Source of the DNA: Arachnopeziza araneosa
Taxonomy: Eukaryota > Ascomycota > Leotiomycetes > Helotiales > Arachnopezizaceae
Reading direction: 5' to 3'
NCBI GenBank assembly: GCA_003988855.1
Contig: QYAI01000173.1
Coordinates: forward strand, 19,502-83,501
Length of the DNA stretch: 64,000 bases
How positions within the stretch are numbered: the stretch's first letter is position 1; every line of letters starts with the position of its first letter. The notes under the pieces were generated by a model that did no database searches, had not been told where the DNA came from, and was given only the letters and a program-made list of their open reading frames with translations. Both the position numbers and the translations under genes were made by a program. Shown piece by piece: positions 32,831-43,837 of the stretch.

Positions 32831-34403
32831 ATGGAGCAATATTCACGGAAGAAATCTTGCAAAAGCTGCAGACTGGCCAAGACAAAATGTAGTCTCGATA
32901 TGCCTCAGTGTTTGCGCTGTGTTCGGAAGACCTTGTCTTGCAGCTATGAGCCTCTAACCCAGCGTATGCGTACAGCTTCAGTGACTTCGGTTGAAGGCGG
33001 AATGTTCCATTCGTGGTTAGCAGCCACTGAACCTTCTGGCCCCGAGGTCCGTTCTGGAGAACCCTCCGAAGTTCCATCGGATCTTGACTTTACACTTCCG
33101 CAGACTCCGACTCTTCAACAGATGTATGGCGACAATATGGAATGGAGTGCAAGCCAATCTACCTTTCAATTACCTGCAATAAACATAGGTTTTGTAGAAG
33201 AAAACCCTGGACCACTTCCAGATGTAGAGAAAGAAGGAAGCATCTGCTGGTTTGAGATCCCATCAACTGAAGGGAGCGATTCCACTCATCCAAGACGATC
33301 CGTACCCATTACAGCAAATGAAACTTACGACCCAGTATTTGCATTGTCTCAAGCATTGAAGAAACGTAGCCAACCTGCTAAATGGGAAATGTTCATAAAG
33401 ACTCCTGACAGTTTACCAACCCTCCTAGATCGTAAGCCCGCCTCCAACATCACATCCATGATTGCAGGAAATTCAATATGGGCCATCATCCAAGGTTCTG
33501 TTTCTGAAATTGCTGACGGAAAGTCGGGTTTATTTATTCATTCCCAAGCCGATTTCAAGGATGAGGCACTAGCCAATTGCAGCAGCATTGTCTCAATGTA
33601 TGTCAGAAAAACACCTGCTTGCACAATGCTGGTTCAAAAAACTCTCTTATTGGAGATGCAGAGATTATATGACGAGGTTAGCTCTTCATCTGCTCCATTT
33701 TACTCGGTGTTTTACTTATCACTACAGTTTAAAAATTATAATGAGAACGCGCTTTTGCATGCTCTTCAAGCATTGACTTTGTATGGAATAACCCTTGCAA
33801 CAGATGTCTCTCGATGTAAAATCTTGAGCATGATATCAAGGATAGCCATGGGCGTATGTTTTGGCCAAATTCCCTGCTTTCGTACATGGCGGATTTAACA
33901 TATGTAGGAAATGGCAACGCAAGCCCTCACCGATGGATATCTCTCCGAGAAAGAAAAGCTAGGAAATTTCCCTAGCTGGGAAGAATTCATTTGTGCGGAG
34001 AGCAAGAGAAGGTAAGTTGACTCTCCCATTTCGAGCCAGGATCATGCTGAAAAGAAATGGCAGAACATTCATCATCTTGCATCTTATTGAGATGGTTATA
34101 GACATCAACATTGGAGGTCCTGGTTCTGCGCCTTCGGACTGTTCTAATATGGAAAATATCCCGCTACCTTGCAGCAAAGCTTTGTGGGAAGCTAATACGG
34201 CTGAAACGTGGGAAGAGAGATATAAAAACTACCTTTCTACTAGGAGAGGTGGAAAATGGTTAACTATTGGTGATCTACGGCGTTGTAAAGACTCAGACCT
34301 TGATACTCTAGACAACGGTATAATGGAGGATTTTGCCACATGGTCAGCCGAAATGGACGGATTTGGGCAACTTATTATCACAGGATTACTGCTGTGGAGA
34401 TAG
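32831..34403 (+). CDS. Zn2Cys6 transcription factor
   Basis: Exons 32831-33853, 33908-34011 and 34064-34403 give 488 residues. The binuclear zinc cluster is complete at residues 10-37 (CKSCRLAKTKC, then QCLRCVRKTLSC; C-x2-C-x6-C-x6-C-x2-C-x6-C). The rest looks like the divergent regulatory half of fungal zinc-cluster proteins, with FKDEALANCSSIVSMYVRKT and HLIEMVIDINIGG; no fungal-specific transcription factor domain is clear by eye. ATG 32831 begins seven codons before the first conserved basic residues. Divergence from the Gal80-like gene suggests it may regulate that neighbour, which is inference. A caleosin pseudogene lies just downstream on the other strand. Confidence 0.85.
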
Positions 34404-34482
34404 GATCTATTATTTTAAATCTAAGTAGTACTAATCCGTCTTCTTCGACTGCTTCCGTCTCCATACAAAATCTCTCCCAAAA

Positions 34483-35052
34483 TTCAACAATCCATACCCC
34501 GTCTCGCATTCCCCTTGCTAACCTCATCACCAATCTGCCAAAAAATACTCCCATCATAACAAGCCCTCAAATCAGACTTGCTAACCCTACCTCCCCTTTG
34601 AAGTACCAACCAGTCGTCCCCCATTCCATCATCGCAAAACTCCACCCAGCAACATCAGCCGCGACTCTATTCCTCTTTACCATCTTCCACAGCTCTCCAG
34701 CCGCCAAAATCTCCCTATTTTCCACATCATACTCTTCAAATAAACCCTCAAAATAATCATTTCGGAAATTCTCGCTCAGGTCATAGATATTCGTGTCGGA
34801 ACCGTGTTTCGCTTTGTGGATCCCGTCAATATAGATCCGGAAGAATAGATCGGGGATCAGGGAGTGGGAGAACCGGGTTGGGTGGGAGAATAAATGGGGA
34901 TGAGTAGAGATGAGAGGGAAAATGGGATGTTGAATCCGAGAAGGCGGAAATCGGTGTAGATATCTTTTGGGTGGATGATGGAGTCACCGTCGCTGTCCCA
35001 GAAACGGACGTGGTTTTGGAGGGTTGTTAATGGGGGTTTTCCCTGGTTTAAG
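34483..35052 (-). pseudogene. Caleosin (lipid-droplet peroxygenase) pseudogene
   Basis: Minus-strand sequence matches caleosins in three frames. An EF-hand part has HVRFWDSDGDSIIHPKDIY and FRLLGFNIPF; in another frame come FSHPTRF, LIPDLFFRIYIDGIHKAKHG and WKMVKRNRVAADVAGW; then, in a third, SDLRACYDGSIFWQI. The frame changes near 34885-34900 and again near 34590 cannot be explained by introns. Active caleosins bind Ca2+ and haem and act on fatty-acid hydroperoxides at lipid droplets. No ATG was found upstream. Confidence 0.7.
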
Positions 35053-35731
35053 GTAATATTCTGCGTTTGATATGACGTAGTATCTCTATTATATTGCGAT
35101 TGAATTCAAAGTAGAGTGCCATGAAAGTGAGAAGTAAAAAGAGGCAAATTAAGGGGCTAGGAGGGTAGCCTTTCCATAGCCATGCTTTATCCATGATCTA
35201 AATGGCGGCTACTTTAATTTAGTCTGTTGAGGATTTGTGTTGTCGAAGTAAAGACAAATGAATTGGGAGACGAGATTATTTTGTTTGCAGCTTCGCTGAC
35301 GACATCGATGTTGCAAAAGGACGGCCTGCAGTCAGAGCGATAGCTTGAGCGCGTTAGGGCTCTGTTTTAACTCGTTTCAGGGCCTTAGGCCCTGTTTCAT
35401 CAGTTAAATCAGTACTAGTTGCCACTCTAGTATAGCGTACTGGAAGCCTATATATAGGGTGCACTTCCCACTGTAGAATTGATTCTAAAAGCCAACAATC
35501 GACTTTACGCGAGGTTTGGTATGACAAGGAATTTTTCTTCAAGCAACGGGCCGACTCGCGTCAAGTCCATAGTCTTAATATGATATATCCGCTAGTTATA
35601 GATGGCAACCATAGCCAAATAAGTCGATATAAACCCCTTAAGTGCGAGGCGTTGTTCAAGTCTGAGCACAGTAAGCGGTCGCAGAATTTTCGTATCAGAA
35701 AGTATTTTTCTTGAAGCTATTTGAAACTATT
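35053..35731. other. Intergenic, no supported gene
   Basis: Flanked by the caleosin pseudogene and the 3' end of the F-box-like gene. No conserved frame or repeat seen. Confidence 0.5.
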
Positions 35732-36859
35732 TTAATCCAATGTTATTCCAAATGTCCCTGTCGCAATGAAGCATTGTTGATATCTTTTATACTCTAGATT
35801 TGTGCGAACTTCAGCGCTCCCAGTACTTAGCTCCCGCCTGCTGCGCTTTGCGATCACTCTCGGTTTCCAATCTTGAAACGCTTTCACTACTCGATCATGG
35901 AAGGCGGTTGCACCGATATTTGCTGGTGGCAAATCTTTCAAAATCTCCCAGAGATCTTGGCTCCAACGAGTTTCACCATCAAGTTTGATGATGATGCTGC
36001 CAATACTTTCGTACAAGAGATCGCCAAGTTCGGCTGTGTCGATATCCATGCGTAGTAGATGTTGTATCTGTCTCTGAATAAATCTTACGATATATTCGGG
36101 GTCCATAACACCTTCGTGCCCGAAATAACTGTCGCGATCTAAAGCACCGAGTTGCGTGAAGCGGCCGGGATCAACTCCGGGAGGACTTTCCACATTGATG
36201 ATTAAAGTACGTATACTATAAACTTGATCACCGGAACTGGAGACGTCGCAGCGATATCCAAAACTTGGCCCATGGCGAAGATAAAGCTGAAGGAGGCTAA
36301 GGATCATCCAAGCTATAGGTCCTGGGCCACCATTACCGATGCGAAATGCTTTGTAACCAGGATGTCCAGGTTTAAGCTCAGGTGAAATAGCAACTCGAAA
36401 GTTACATGTCAAGGTCTCAACCCGCGAGGCTGGCTTTGGCATTATAAGCCAGGTTGGCATAACGGAAATTTGGTTGAGCATGATGACATCGAGGTGATAG
36501 TTGACTTTAATCCGTGCGAGAACAAGCGCCGCGTCTGATGACAGCTGGCGGTTTACGAGGAAGATCGGATGAAGTAGCGAAGTGAGCGGCTTAAATAACA
36601 GACCGACACCTGTCTCGCCTGCTCTTGCTACCTCTTTGCGCGTGTCTTTCCGTACTTTGCTTCGGTGCCGAGCAATCAGGTCTGCTTTATCAAGGTCCGG
36701 TAGGTCTACAACATTAGAAGTTAAGACTAGTTTAATGATTTCCTCCCGAACTTCTTGAGGAATCGTGAGAAGTGGAGTTAGAGACGCAGCATTCGTGGAG
36801 CTATTTTGCGCAAAAGCCGCGCGCGGAAAGCAACAGAAGATGGAAAAGCGAGTAGGCAT
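35732..36859 (-). CDS. F-box-like fungal protein of unknown function
   Basis: A single exon of 375 residues. Near residue 30 the sequence LLTIPQEVREEIIKLVLTS resembles the short F-box-like start (LPxEIRxxIYxxVL) of a large fungal family. HPIFLVNRQLSSDAALVLARIK and a strand-rich middle follow, and FQDWKPR lies near the end. Proteins of this type are abundant in Pezizomycotina and generally uncharacterised; a Skp1-binding role is possible but not shown. No introns, no signal peptide, no membrane segment. The ATG at 36859 is the only one near the start of the conserved region. Confidence 0.7.
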   Translation of the reverse strand: MPTRFSIFCCFPRAAFAQNSSTNAASLTPLLTIPQEVREEIIKLVLTSNVVDLPDLDKADLIARHRSKVRKDTRKEVARAGETGVGLLFKPLTSLLHPIFLVNRQLSSDAALVLARIKVNYHLDVIMLNQISVMPTWLIMPKPASRVETLTCNFRVAISPELKPGHPGYKAFRIGNGGPGPIAWMILSLLQLYLRHGPSFGYRCDVSSSGDQVYSIRTLIINVESPPGVDPGRFTQLGALDRDSYFGHEGVMDPEYIVRFIQRQIQHLLRMDIDTAELGDLLYESIGSIIIKLDGETRWSQDLWEILKDLPPANIGATAFHDRVVKAFQDWKPRVIAKRSRRELSTGSAEVRTNLEYKRYQQCFIATGTFGITLD

Positions 36860-37639
36860 CAGACTGTATGTAATGCTTCGATGAAGTATGTTATATGTAG
36901 ATGGGCTGGCGGCGATACTTTCTGGAATTCTAGATATGTGGAGATCTTAAATGGCTGCCGCCTACTCATGGCTGGATGTGTGGGGACGAAGATCACGTGA
37001 CTGGAGTGCTGTAGATTCAATTGAAATGTATGCTACGGCAGGTAGGTCTCTCAAAATAGATCCATGGTATGTAGTTAATTATTGACTATAAGGCTCTTGC
37101 TAAACAGATAAGAAATAGTTGAAATAGATATTTGAGAGACAAAGCGAGAAGAAGTGTGCAAGATGGCAACTAAGGAAGAGGGGGGAGAAGAATGAATTGG
37201 GAGAGGAAAAGGGAGAATATGCAAAAAAGATTCCCTCAACTTTAAAAACGCTTCCGCTCGATGCCGTCAAGATACATGCATATCGCATCAACCGGAAATA
37301 CCTATTGATGACCTGTAAGCGCTAGAGTTCAAGCATACATAATTGAAGAAATTGAAAATAAGCTACTGAACCTCGTACTTATTTTCTATTCAATCACTAC
37401 TCATGCTGACGATTCGGTAGTATTGAAGAAGCGCGCCTCTAACGGTGAGCACTTACAGGCCTCGAACTCCGAATACGAGAGGCTCGGAAAGCGTTACGAT
37501 GAGGATATTCAAGGCAGCGAATCTGTCAGGAATTCCCATCCTTGCGTTAAATCATCACAATACATCGCCCCATTTTTTTAGCCTCCTTATATTTGTGACG
37601 GTCTTGGACTTAACGCCGAATTCATTACATGCAGGTGCT
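36860..37639. other. Intergenic, no supported gene
   Basis: AT-rich with purine tracts around 37130-37215. Nothing convincing is encoded. Confidence 0.5.
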
Positions 37640-37846
37640 GATTCCTCTGTTTTTCCTGACAAGGTCAACAGTATCAAATCTGCAGAAGCTCACCAGGCGG
37701 CGTGCTATGGAACTGTTGCGGCAAGCTTTGCACTGGAGCAGATTGGCTTGCCGGGTAGGAGAAACCTAGAGGATGGCCAAGAACTGTGGAATGATGTCGC
37801 GGTTCAGGAGAGGTTAGCTGAATATATGTTGAGCGTTGGTGCGTGA
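37640..37846 (+). pseudogene. C-terminal remnant of a pfkB-family carbohydrate kinase
   Basis: After a CATGCAG acceptor the frame reads through AHQAACYGTVAASFALEQIG and ELWNDVAVQERLAEYML to a stop. This is the usual end of fungal pfkB/Mak32-type sugar kinases. The anion-hole GAGD motif and everything N-terminal to it are absent upstream, so only about the last 65 residues remain. It is probably a truncated relic; a real gene with distant exons is unlikely within the available space. Confidence 0.5.
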
Positions 37847-38604
37847 ATTCGATTATGAAGGCTGCATTAGAAATTAAATGATGGTCAACTTTCGCCCATC
37901 TCTGCAAATAGATGATAAAAGAAGAGATGATATCAAGTCCTAATCGAGATTAGCAGAATCGCACATCGTAGCTTTATCGTTAACCTTTACTTTCCATTTC
38001 CAGTTTTAGCCTGATATCGCCGATGCAGTACAAGTCTACCAAGTTGTGAAAGTGAGCTAATATTTAAGCAGCAAGATGAAGGACAATTGTATCTCAAAGC
38101 AAGTATTCAATTCCCTCTAATCCCTGGGAAGACCGGCCTGCAACCTTCTCTGAATACGAATTCCGCATCAACGCTGCCGCGTACAGCATTAATACCGCGA
38201 GTAACAATGATAAAGACTGAGTCACTTTCAACAACATTAGTTCTTTGTCTTACGATCTTAAAAAAGTAAACTGAAAAAGAGTGATACAAGGTCATGTGAT
38301 TTCTGCCGTTTTCAGTCTAGCCCCAGTGAGCAGGTCCTAGCGGTTCAACCCCTGGCTGGGTAGGTATTTCAGTCCTTTGCTGCTATAAAATTCACCTTGT
38401 CTCTCATTATTCTGTATTTAATTCATGACTTTTACCTGTTTTTACCGAACATTCATGACTGATTCTTAGACCCATTGTTCTTCCCTAATTCATACCTGGG
38501 TAGCAGGATTCAAAACTTGAGGAATTTTCACCACGTGACTGAAGAAATTCAAATCTTTCTCTCACCTCATCTCACCTCCCTGTTGTCAACCACGTCCCCG
38601 GGGA
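37847..38604. other. Intergenic, no supported gene
   Basis: Upstream flank of the mitochondrial carrier. A CACGTGA element lies near 38533. No coding sequence supported. Confidence 0.5.
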
Positions 38605-39441
38605 ATGGACGCAGGCCTACTTGAGAATGTTGGAGCGAGTGCTATAGGCTCTATCATCTCGAAACTCGTTTGCTATCCCTTGGACACCATAGCAGTACAA
38701 TATCAAACCTCCACTCGACGCCCCCTTCTCTCAATCTCACCCAAACAGTACTATCGGGGCATTGGCGTCTCGCTCCTCACCATTACACCAGCCACAGCGC
38801 TCTACCTGACGACGCGTGAGGCCGCTCAGGTTGCTCTCCTCCCTCGTCTCGGCGATGGCGCACTCAATGACGCGCTCTCTGGAATCATGGCCGAGCTCAC
38901 CGCGAGCGTGCTCTTCACGCCCATGGAGGTCTTGAAAGCCCGGTTGCAGATTTCACATTCCGGCCAAGAAGGAAAACTCGTTTACCAACTCCGGGAAATC
39001 GCGCGAAAAGAAGGCTTCCGTGGATTTTATCGGGGCTATGTGGCGGGGATTGCGATGTACATCCCGTACAATGTTCTGTGGTGGACTACGTATGGGAAGG
39101 TCAGACGAGAAATGCCGGAGAGGAGTATCGTTGAACAGATTGCGGCTGGGGCTGGGGTGGCTTCTCTGTCCTCCGCTGCGTTCATTCATCCATTGGAATT
39201 AGTGAAAACGAGGTATCAGGTTGCGACGAGTGACACTGTTGCAGCTACTGGGTCAAGAAGCTCAGACAGAAGAGGCCTGGTACAGGTAGTCAGGAATGTA
39301 ATGAAGGAGAGTGGGATGAGGGGATTCTACGCTGGCTTTGTTCCAACGGTGATGAGGAGTGTACCGAGTGCGATCATCATGATGTGTGTTTTTGAGCAGT
39401 TGAAGGCGAAGAGAAAGGAACCCGATGCATCTGTTTTATAA
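38605..39441 (+). CDS. Mitochondrial carrier family (SLC25) protein
   Basis: A single exon of 278 residues, slightly short of the usual 290-310. Three tandem carrier repeats are visible. Their signatures are PLDTIAVQ (about residue 25, lacking the usual Lys/Arg), PMEVLKARLQ (about 107) and PLELVKTRYQ (about 197). Each is followed by the aromatic-glycine turn: YYRGIGVSLL, GFYRGYVAGI and GFYAGFVPTV. It should sit in the inner mitochondrial membrane and exchange a small metabolite or cofactor. The substrate cannot be assigned by eye; the weak first signature may indicate an unusual subfamily. The start ATG is at a consensus position directly before the first membrane helix. Confidence 0.9.
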   Translation: MDAGLLENVGASAIGSIISKLVCYPLDTIAVQYQTSTRRPLLSISPKQYYRGIGVSLLTITPATALYLTTREAAQVALLPRLGDGALNDALSGIMAELTASVLFTPMEVLKARLQISHSGQEGKLVYQLREIARKEGFRGFYRGYVAGIAMYIPYNVLWWTTYGKVRREMPERSIVEQIAAGAGVASLSSAAFIHPLELVKTRYQVATSDTVAATGSRSSDRRGLVQVVRNVMKESGMRGFYAGFVPTVMRSVPSAIIMMCVFEQLKAKRKEPDASVL

Positions 39442-39835
39442 GATCGGTTGGGTATGCATTGAACTGGAGATACATGGTAGACTCTAGACGATAGAAGATG
39501 GCCAGCGCTCTGCAATTATGGTCACATGTACAACACTAGAAACAACCCAATTCGAATACATCTACTCTTCATTGTACTAAGAGATACACTGAATCACAGG
39601 ACAGCAAATTCATGTTTTATGGTAAATTTTGACTACGGTTCTTCCGAAAAACCTAGTGTTATACTCTGCTGCGCCGCAACGAGATGACTAAATCAGCCTT
39701 ACGGCCCCATGGCCAGGCACCAGCCGGCTTATTTTCTGCAGGTATAAAACTACTTCAACAGCCTCATGCCCGAAGTGACCATTATAATTTCCCATTTTTC
39801 TTCATCTTCACGACTCTGCCTTACTTGGGAGGAAA

Positions 39836-40537
39836 ATGCATTACGTCCGCCATCTCACCGGTTCGACGATTGAAGAACAGCTCTTCCCCGCCGGCCGCAC
39901 CTTGAACTTCTCCGATGAGACCCCAATCAGAACCGTGAGCACGCTTCTACGACATGCGTGGGTCTCGATTCCTCCTCAGACGACGCCGACAGGGGATCCC
40001 GCCAGTCTCAGCACTTTCATGAGAGACGCCAGCCACCTATCGCCAGAGGGACGAGCCAACGCACCCAAGAATCCGGATCTGACGATTTCTACCGAGTGGC
40101 GCAATGAGATCTACGAGAACTGGAATCACGTCTTTTATGACGTGATGAATTTTTTGACAGAGGCGGCGGCCGGGGTGGGTCATCTGGAGCCGCCGAGTCA
40201 CGATGTGTTAGCGGTGTACTTTCCTCAGTCTGAAAGCGAGGGTACTCTTGTTGAAGGTACGGGAGAAAAGAAAACAAGAGAAGCGTGGGAAGGGAAATGG
40301 TCGACTCATGTGCTGCTCATTCCGACGTATCTTCCAAAGGGATTGAAGGTGAAGATTTTAAAAAAGGATAGTAAAGAAGTTTTGGTTGAGTTTGAGAAGC
40401 AAGAGAGCGAGATCATGACCGAGATTTTCTGGTTGAAGAAAGAAACGGAAGTTATTGTGAACTTGGAGATGGAAGGGGAGAATCTGACTGCGGGCGAGCT
40501 GGCTGTTGTATTTGCAGTTGGCGTGTTGTGCGATTGA
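39836..40537 (+). CDS. Unrecognised 233-residue protein
   Basis: One intronless frame with an ATG in a good context (AAAATGC). The N-terminus contains LTGSTIEEQLFPAGRTLNF and a His/Trp-containing stretch; the C-terminus is beta-like with alternating Lys/Glu and hydrophobic residues and ends VFAVGVLCD. No signal peptide, membrane segment or catalytic motif recognised. Length, codon use and the single clean frame favour a real gene; function unknown. Confidence 0.5.
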   Translation: MHYVRHLTGSTIEEQLFPAGRTLNFSDETPIRTVSTLLRHAWVSIPPQTTPTGDPASLSTFMRDASHLSPEGRANAPKNPDLTISTEWRNEIYENWNHVFYDVMNFLTEAAAGVGHLEPPSHDVLAVYFPQSESEGTLVEGTGEKKTREAWEGKWSTHVLLIPTYLPKGLKVKILKKDSKEVLVEFEKQESEIMTEIFWLKKETEVIVNLEMEGENLTAGELAVVFAVGVLCD

Positions 40538-41092
40538 TGATGAATCAAGGAAGAGAAAATGCGATCTCGGACGGAAATTTTTTAGATTGTTTCCTCAATT
40601 AGAAATTGTGCCTCTGACTCTACTGTGATTGTAGCTCTGAGTTGCAACCTGAAAATGAAACTGGAAAAGCGCCAAGAAGTTTCTCGTTTATCAAGTAACC
40701 TCTCCTGTGATTGCGGCCTATGTAACTTTATGAGTCTTCCTTCTTGGTCCAAAGAGGTACTAGTTGATTGCTCCGGGGTTACCACAACTATTAGGAAGAA
40801 ACTTCGAGAATCAACAGGGCCTTGAGAGCCTCTATCTCGTGTATTTAAAGAATACTAAGTTAAAGAGCAAGAGTCAGAGTCAGAGGCTTCTCAATATGAT
40901 GAAGGTACAGATAGGGTATTCATAATCCGGGCAAGCGGCCCCTGAATGCTTCACGGAAGTAAGAAGATTGATGCCTGGATCTTAAGTTGAGCGGCATCTT
41001 CGCCGCTGTGGTAGCAACGCATCCCGGATCTCTTATCTGGAGCTATACAAATTCAAGTCATTCTTTGTCGTGAATAAGCAAGATTGGCATAC
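40538..41092. other. Intergenic, no supported gene
   Basis: Between the unrecognised gene and the HET pseudogene. No conserved frame seen. Confidence 0.5.
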
Positions 41093-42640
41093 TCAGTACA
41101 CAAGAAAATCCTCCATTTGATTATCAGCACTCAGCATCTCCCCATCCATCATGCCATGGAAGAAGCATTCTCCTACTAGCCTGTGTATATACCTTCCGTC
41201 GTGAAGAGTTTCATTCCGTAGAAGAAGTGGAGTGCGTGTGCCATGGAAAATACAAACAATGTCACCGCTCATAGTATAAGAAGGCACCCAGCCCATGTAA
41301 CCCCATTCTGTGACACAAAATCTACGACCATTAGCCATTGGCTTTAAAGCACGGTCAAAGTTCACACCTCGTCCCAGAAGTTATCGTCCATGTTCGGTCT
41401 GGAGGGAAGATTCTGATGGAGCGAAGGATCTAGAAGCAATTTATCTACAGAGTGAAATTCCGAAACAAACGAGGTAGATGCCGGCCGATTCTCCTCTGTT
41501 CTGTCTCCGATGAGAGCCCTCCAAAATGCTTCTTCACGTGGCTGTAAGGTCAAGTACGGGTCTGGGGAGTAATTTTCTTTCAGTTTGCGGCATTCCTCGT
41601 ACCAGGACATATCCGCTGATCGGGTGCCTTGTCCCTCATCAAATATGTAACCTCGGAGTCATTTTTTCCAACAACTTTAACTTTCTCGATACCTACGCCG
41701 GTGAGCCGAATTGCGTTGAGATCGGTCTCAAGGAGAATTTTTTCGTTGTATTTTCGTCCTTCTGAAGCATTGTATGCAGGTCCGACTGTAAAGCTGTCGA
41801 GAGGAATGACGCCCGAAGGCTTGCTCCAATCCGGCACCCAAGAAGGAAGCCCATCCATCTTCCGTACATGCCCAATAACTGCCCCAGACAAAAGAGCAAG
41901 GCTATTTTGCTTTCGAGATAAGATGTGTCTAGCTGCTTTTATGTAGACTTGCTCCGGGGTTTTATAGTAGTCTATCCATTCCTTCATGTCCAAATTATCC
42001 GTCACAAGACCCAATATGGCGAAAAATTTGTCTCTCGGATCAGTAGCTTGATGGTTAGCGAAGTACATCATGGCTTCACTAAGGGTCCAACTTTTCTTGA
42101 TAAATAACGATCTCCGAACAAAATTGATTAGTTGACTCTTCAAGTAGAATGGTATGACACTTTCGATACTAGATTTAGTGGTTGGCGTTTGAGTAGAACG
42201 CCTACGATTCAGAAATCGTCTCGCAATCCAGTGTACCACATCCCAACTCAGCATTCCATGCCCATGGATCAGATAAAGCTCGCGGGCTACGGCCACTTCC
42301 TGAACTACCCAGGTCCTACTAAACCAAGGGTGAGTAATAAGTTCACCGAGTGCAAGCCATGATGAAGGATCTCTCTCCTGCAGATATCTCTGTACCGTCT
42401 CTTTCGGTGAAATGATTGGAGAAATATTGTATATGTCGAATAGTAGCCATGCTGCTTCTCTCTCATAGCCGTTATCACCTAGATAGACAATAACTCGACG
42501 AGCGCGAGTGTAGATCTCCCGCATGAGTGGTATTTGATGGTTTTTTTCATCGCGATCGTCCTGATTAATACATAATGTGACGTTCCATCTGAACGAAAGT
42601 GACTCAACTGTGTCGTTCCATCTGAAAGAAATGCGCAGGG
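41093..42640 (-). pseudogene. HET-domain protein pseudogene, 5'-truncated
   Basis: The frame enters the HET domain directly at TLCINQDDRDEKNHQIPLM, without the N-terminal SYVWG part, and continues through VIVYLGDNG and WFSRTWVVQEV. It shifts frame near 41620 and again at 41366-41372 (an extra TG in GTGTG). The last frame carries the usual HET C-terminus: RRFCVTEWGYMGW, GDIVCIFHG and GECFFHGMMDGE. Two frameshifts plus loss of the 5' end make it non-functional. At its 5' edge TTCAGATGGAACG occurs twice, 31 bp apart, perhaps a scar of the truncation. Confidence 0.75.
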
Positions 42641-43077
42641 ATAGGAAGGATCCAGACTAAGCATCGCCAAACTCCACCAGCTCTTTCGCGCCTCGCGAAT
42701 TCCTCCCTTACACCTTTGCATCCTCATTACCAACAGGCCTGGCCCCGGATATCCATGATCATAATGCACTGCTCTAATCCATTCGTATTATCAGGCTGCA
42801 TGCCGGTCACCGGGCTCCGTGCCACGGTTGCCGCTGACAGGACACTCCCGGCTCGGGGCGTGGGAGCCGTTTTGGGCCCCCTCTTGGCAAAGTCTCTCTT
42901 ACAGTCCTTCCACTTCATCCTCTGCTGCGCACCGTTCTCTCTTGCATTTTTTCTCTACGCGCATTCACAAGCTCGAGTCTCTTAACTTTTCGCTCTCCGT
43001 ACTTGATAAATTCTTCTTATAATATAAATTTTATTTATATTCTTTATATTCTAGAACAACACGATTTCGCCTTACAA
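42641..43077. other. Junction between HET pseudogene and FluG-like pseudogene
   Basis: GC-richer up to about 42980, then an AT-rich stretch (43018-43060). No coding exon supported; may be part of the adjacent element. Confidence 0.45.
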
Positions 43078-43790
43078 TGCCTCCGCCGAGGAGACGGAAA
43101 TTCCTCTAGTCCGACCCTGAAGCAAAGAGGGCAAGGGAAGAGAAGATTATCCAAGAATATAGCTAGCAGCTACCGGATGACAATCCCGATGTTGCAGGAG
43201 AAACTGAAGCGTGTCGTGAGAGGCTGATGATGGAGTGGAAAGAGTATGTTTAGAATTTTGTAGAACCTAGCACTATCTAAAGCTAATAACTATAATCTAG
43301 CTACTTTAGCGCCCTTACTACAAACCCAGATAGCATTTGGCTCGATCTCTGCCTTGAAAAGGACCTTGCTAGTGATAGGAGTCGGGCTTTCTTAAAGGCT
43401 TATGTCAAGGACTCTGCCTAAGAAGTTCCTGTGCTTGGGCCGGGAGAGATCGCCTAGAAGCAGACGGTCACCTCGGCCAATTCCTTACTCAACGTCTGGA
43501 GGAACCTTATTTCAAAGGCAGATGCTACTGTACTACGAGATAAGAGGCGAGAGGATCCTGCGAATCAGAATACTTGGAGACTGAGGTAGATGGATCATAC
43601 TAATCGAAAGGGCCATGGTCTCGTCTTTGAGATCTCCAAGGTTAGTTAAACACGACCGCCTTCCTAATCAACATTCTTTTCTCTTTCCTTAGTTCCTATT
43701 CTTTCTGATGTTGAAATATACAGTGGATTTTTAGAGCTGGTGCAGAGGAACTCGGGCTTTGCACCTTATTGATTGTTAAGAAGATAGAGG
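43078..43790 (+). pseudogene. FluG-domain/DUF3435-like pseudogene with Gln-to-stop changes
   Basis: Starting at the ATG at 43078 a recognisable frame can be followed across a clear intron (GTATGT to ATCTAG, ending near 43300). Segments include SDPEAKRAREEKIIQEY, SIWLDLCLEKDLASDRSR, SANSLLNVWRNLISKADATV and GLVFEISK; later WIFRAGAEELGLC. The pattern recalls the N-terminal part of FluG/DUF3435 proteins, the family that includes tyrosine-recombinase-like genes of fungal mobile elements. Five in-frame stops (TAG, TAG, TAA, TAG, TAG) each fit a CAG or CAA codon with its first C changed to T, the expected RIP signature. The family call is from memory of the pattern and tentative. Confidence 0.45.
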
Positions 43791-43837
43791 CAACAGCAGA
43801 AGATTCATAGGTATAGAGAAGAGAGGATAGATTGCGT

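Noticed and set aside
34340..34756. Plus-strand 138-codon frame
   Set aside because: It is the antisense of the caleosin pseudogene and overlaps the end of the Zn2Cys6 gene.
38290..38360. Possible tRNA: GGTTCAACCCC resembles a B box, with TAGCCCCAGTG upstream resembling an A box
   Set aside because: The boxes are only about 20 nt apart and no acceptor or anticodon stems can be drawn.
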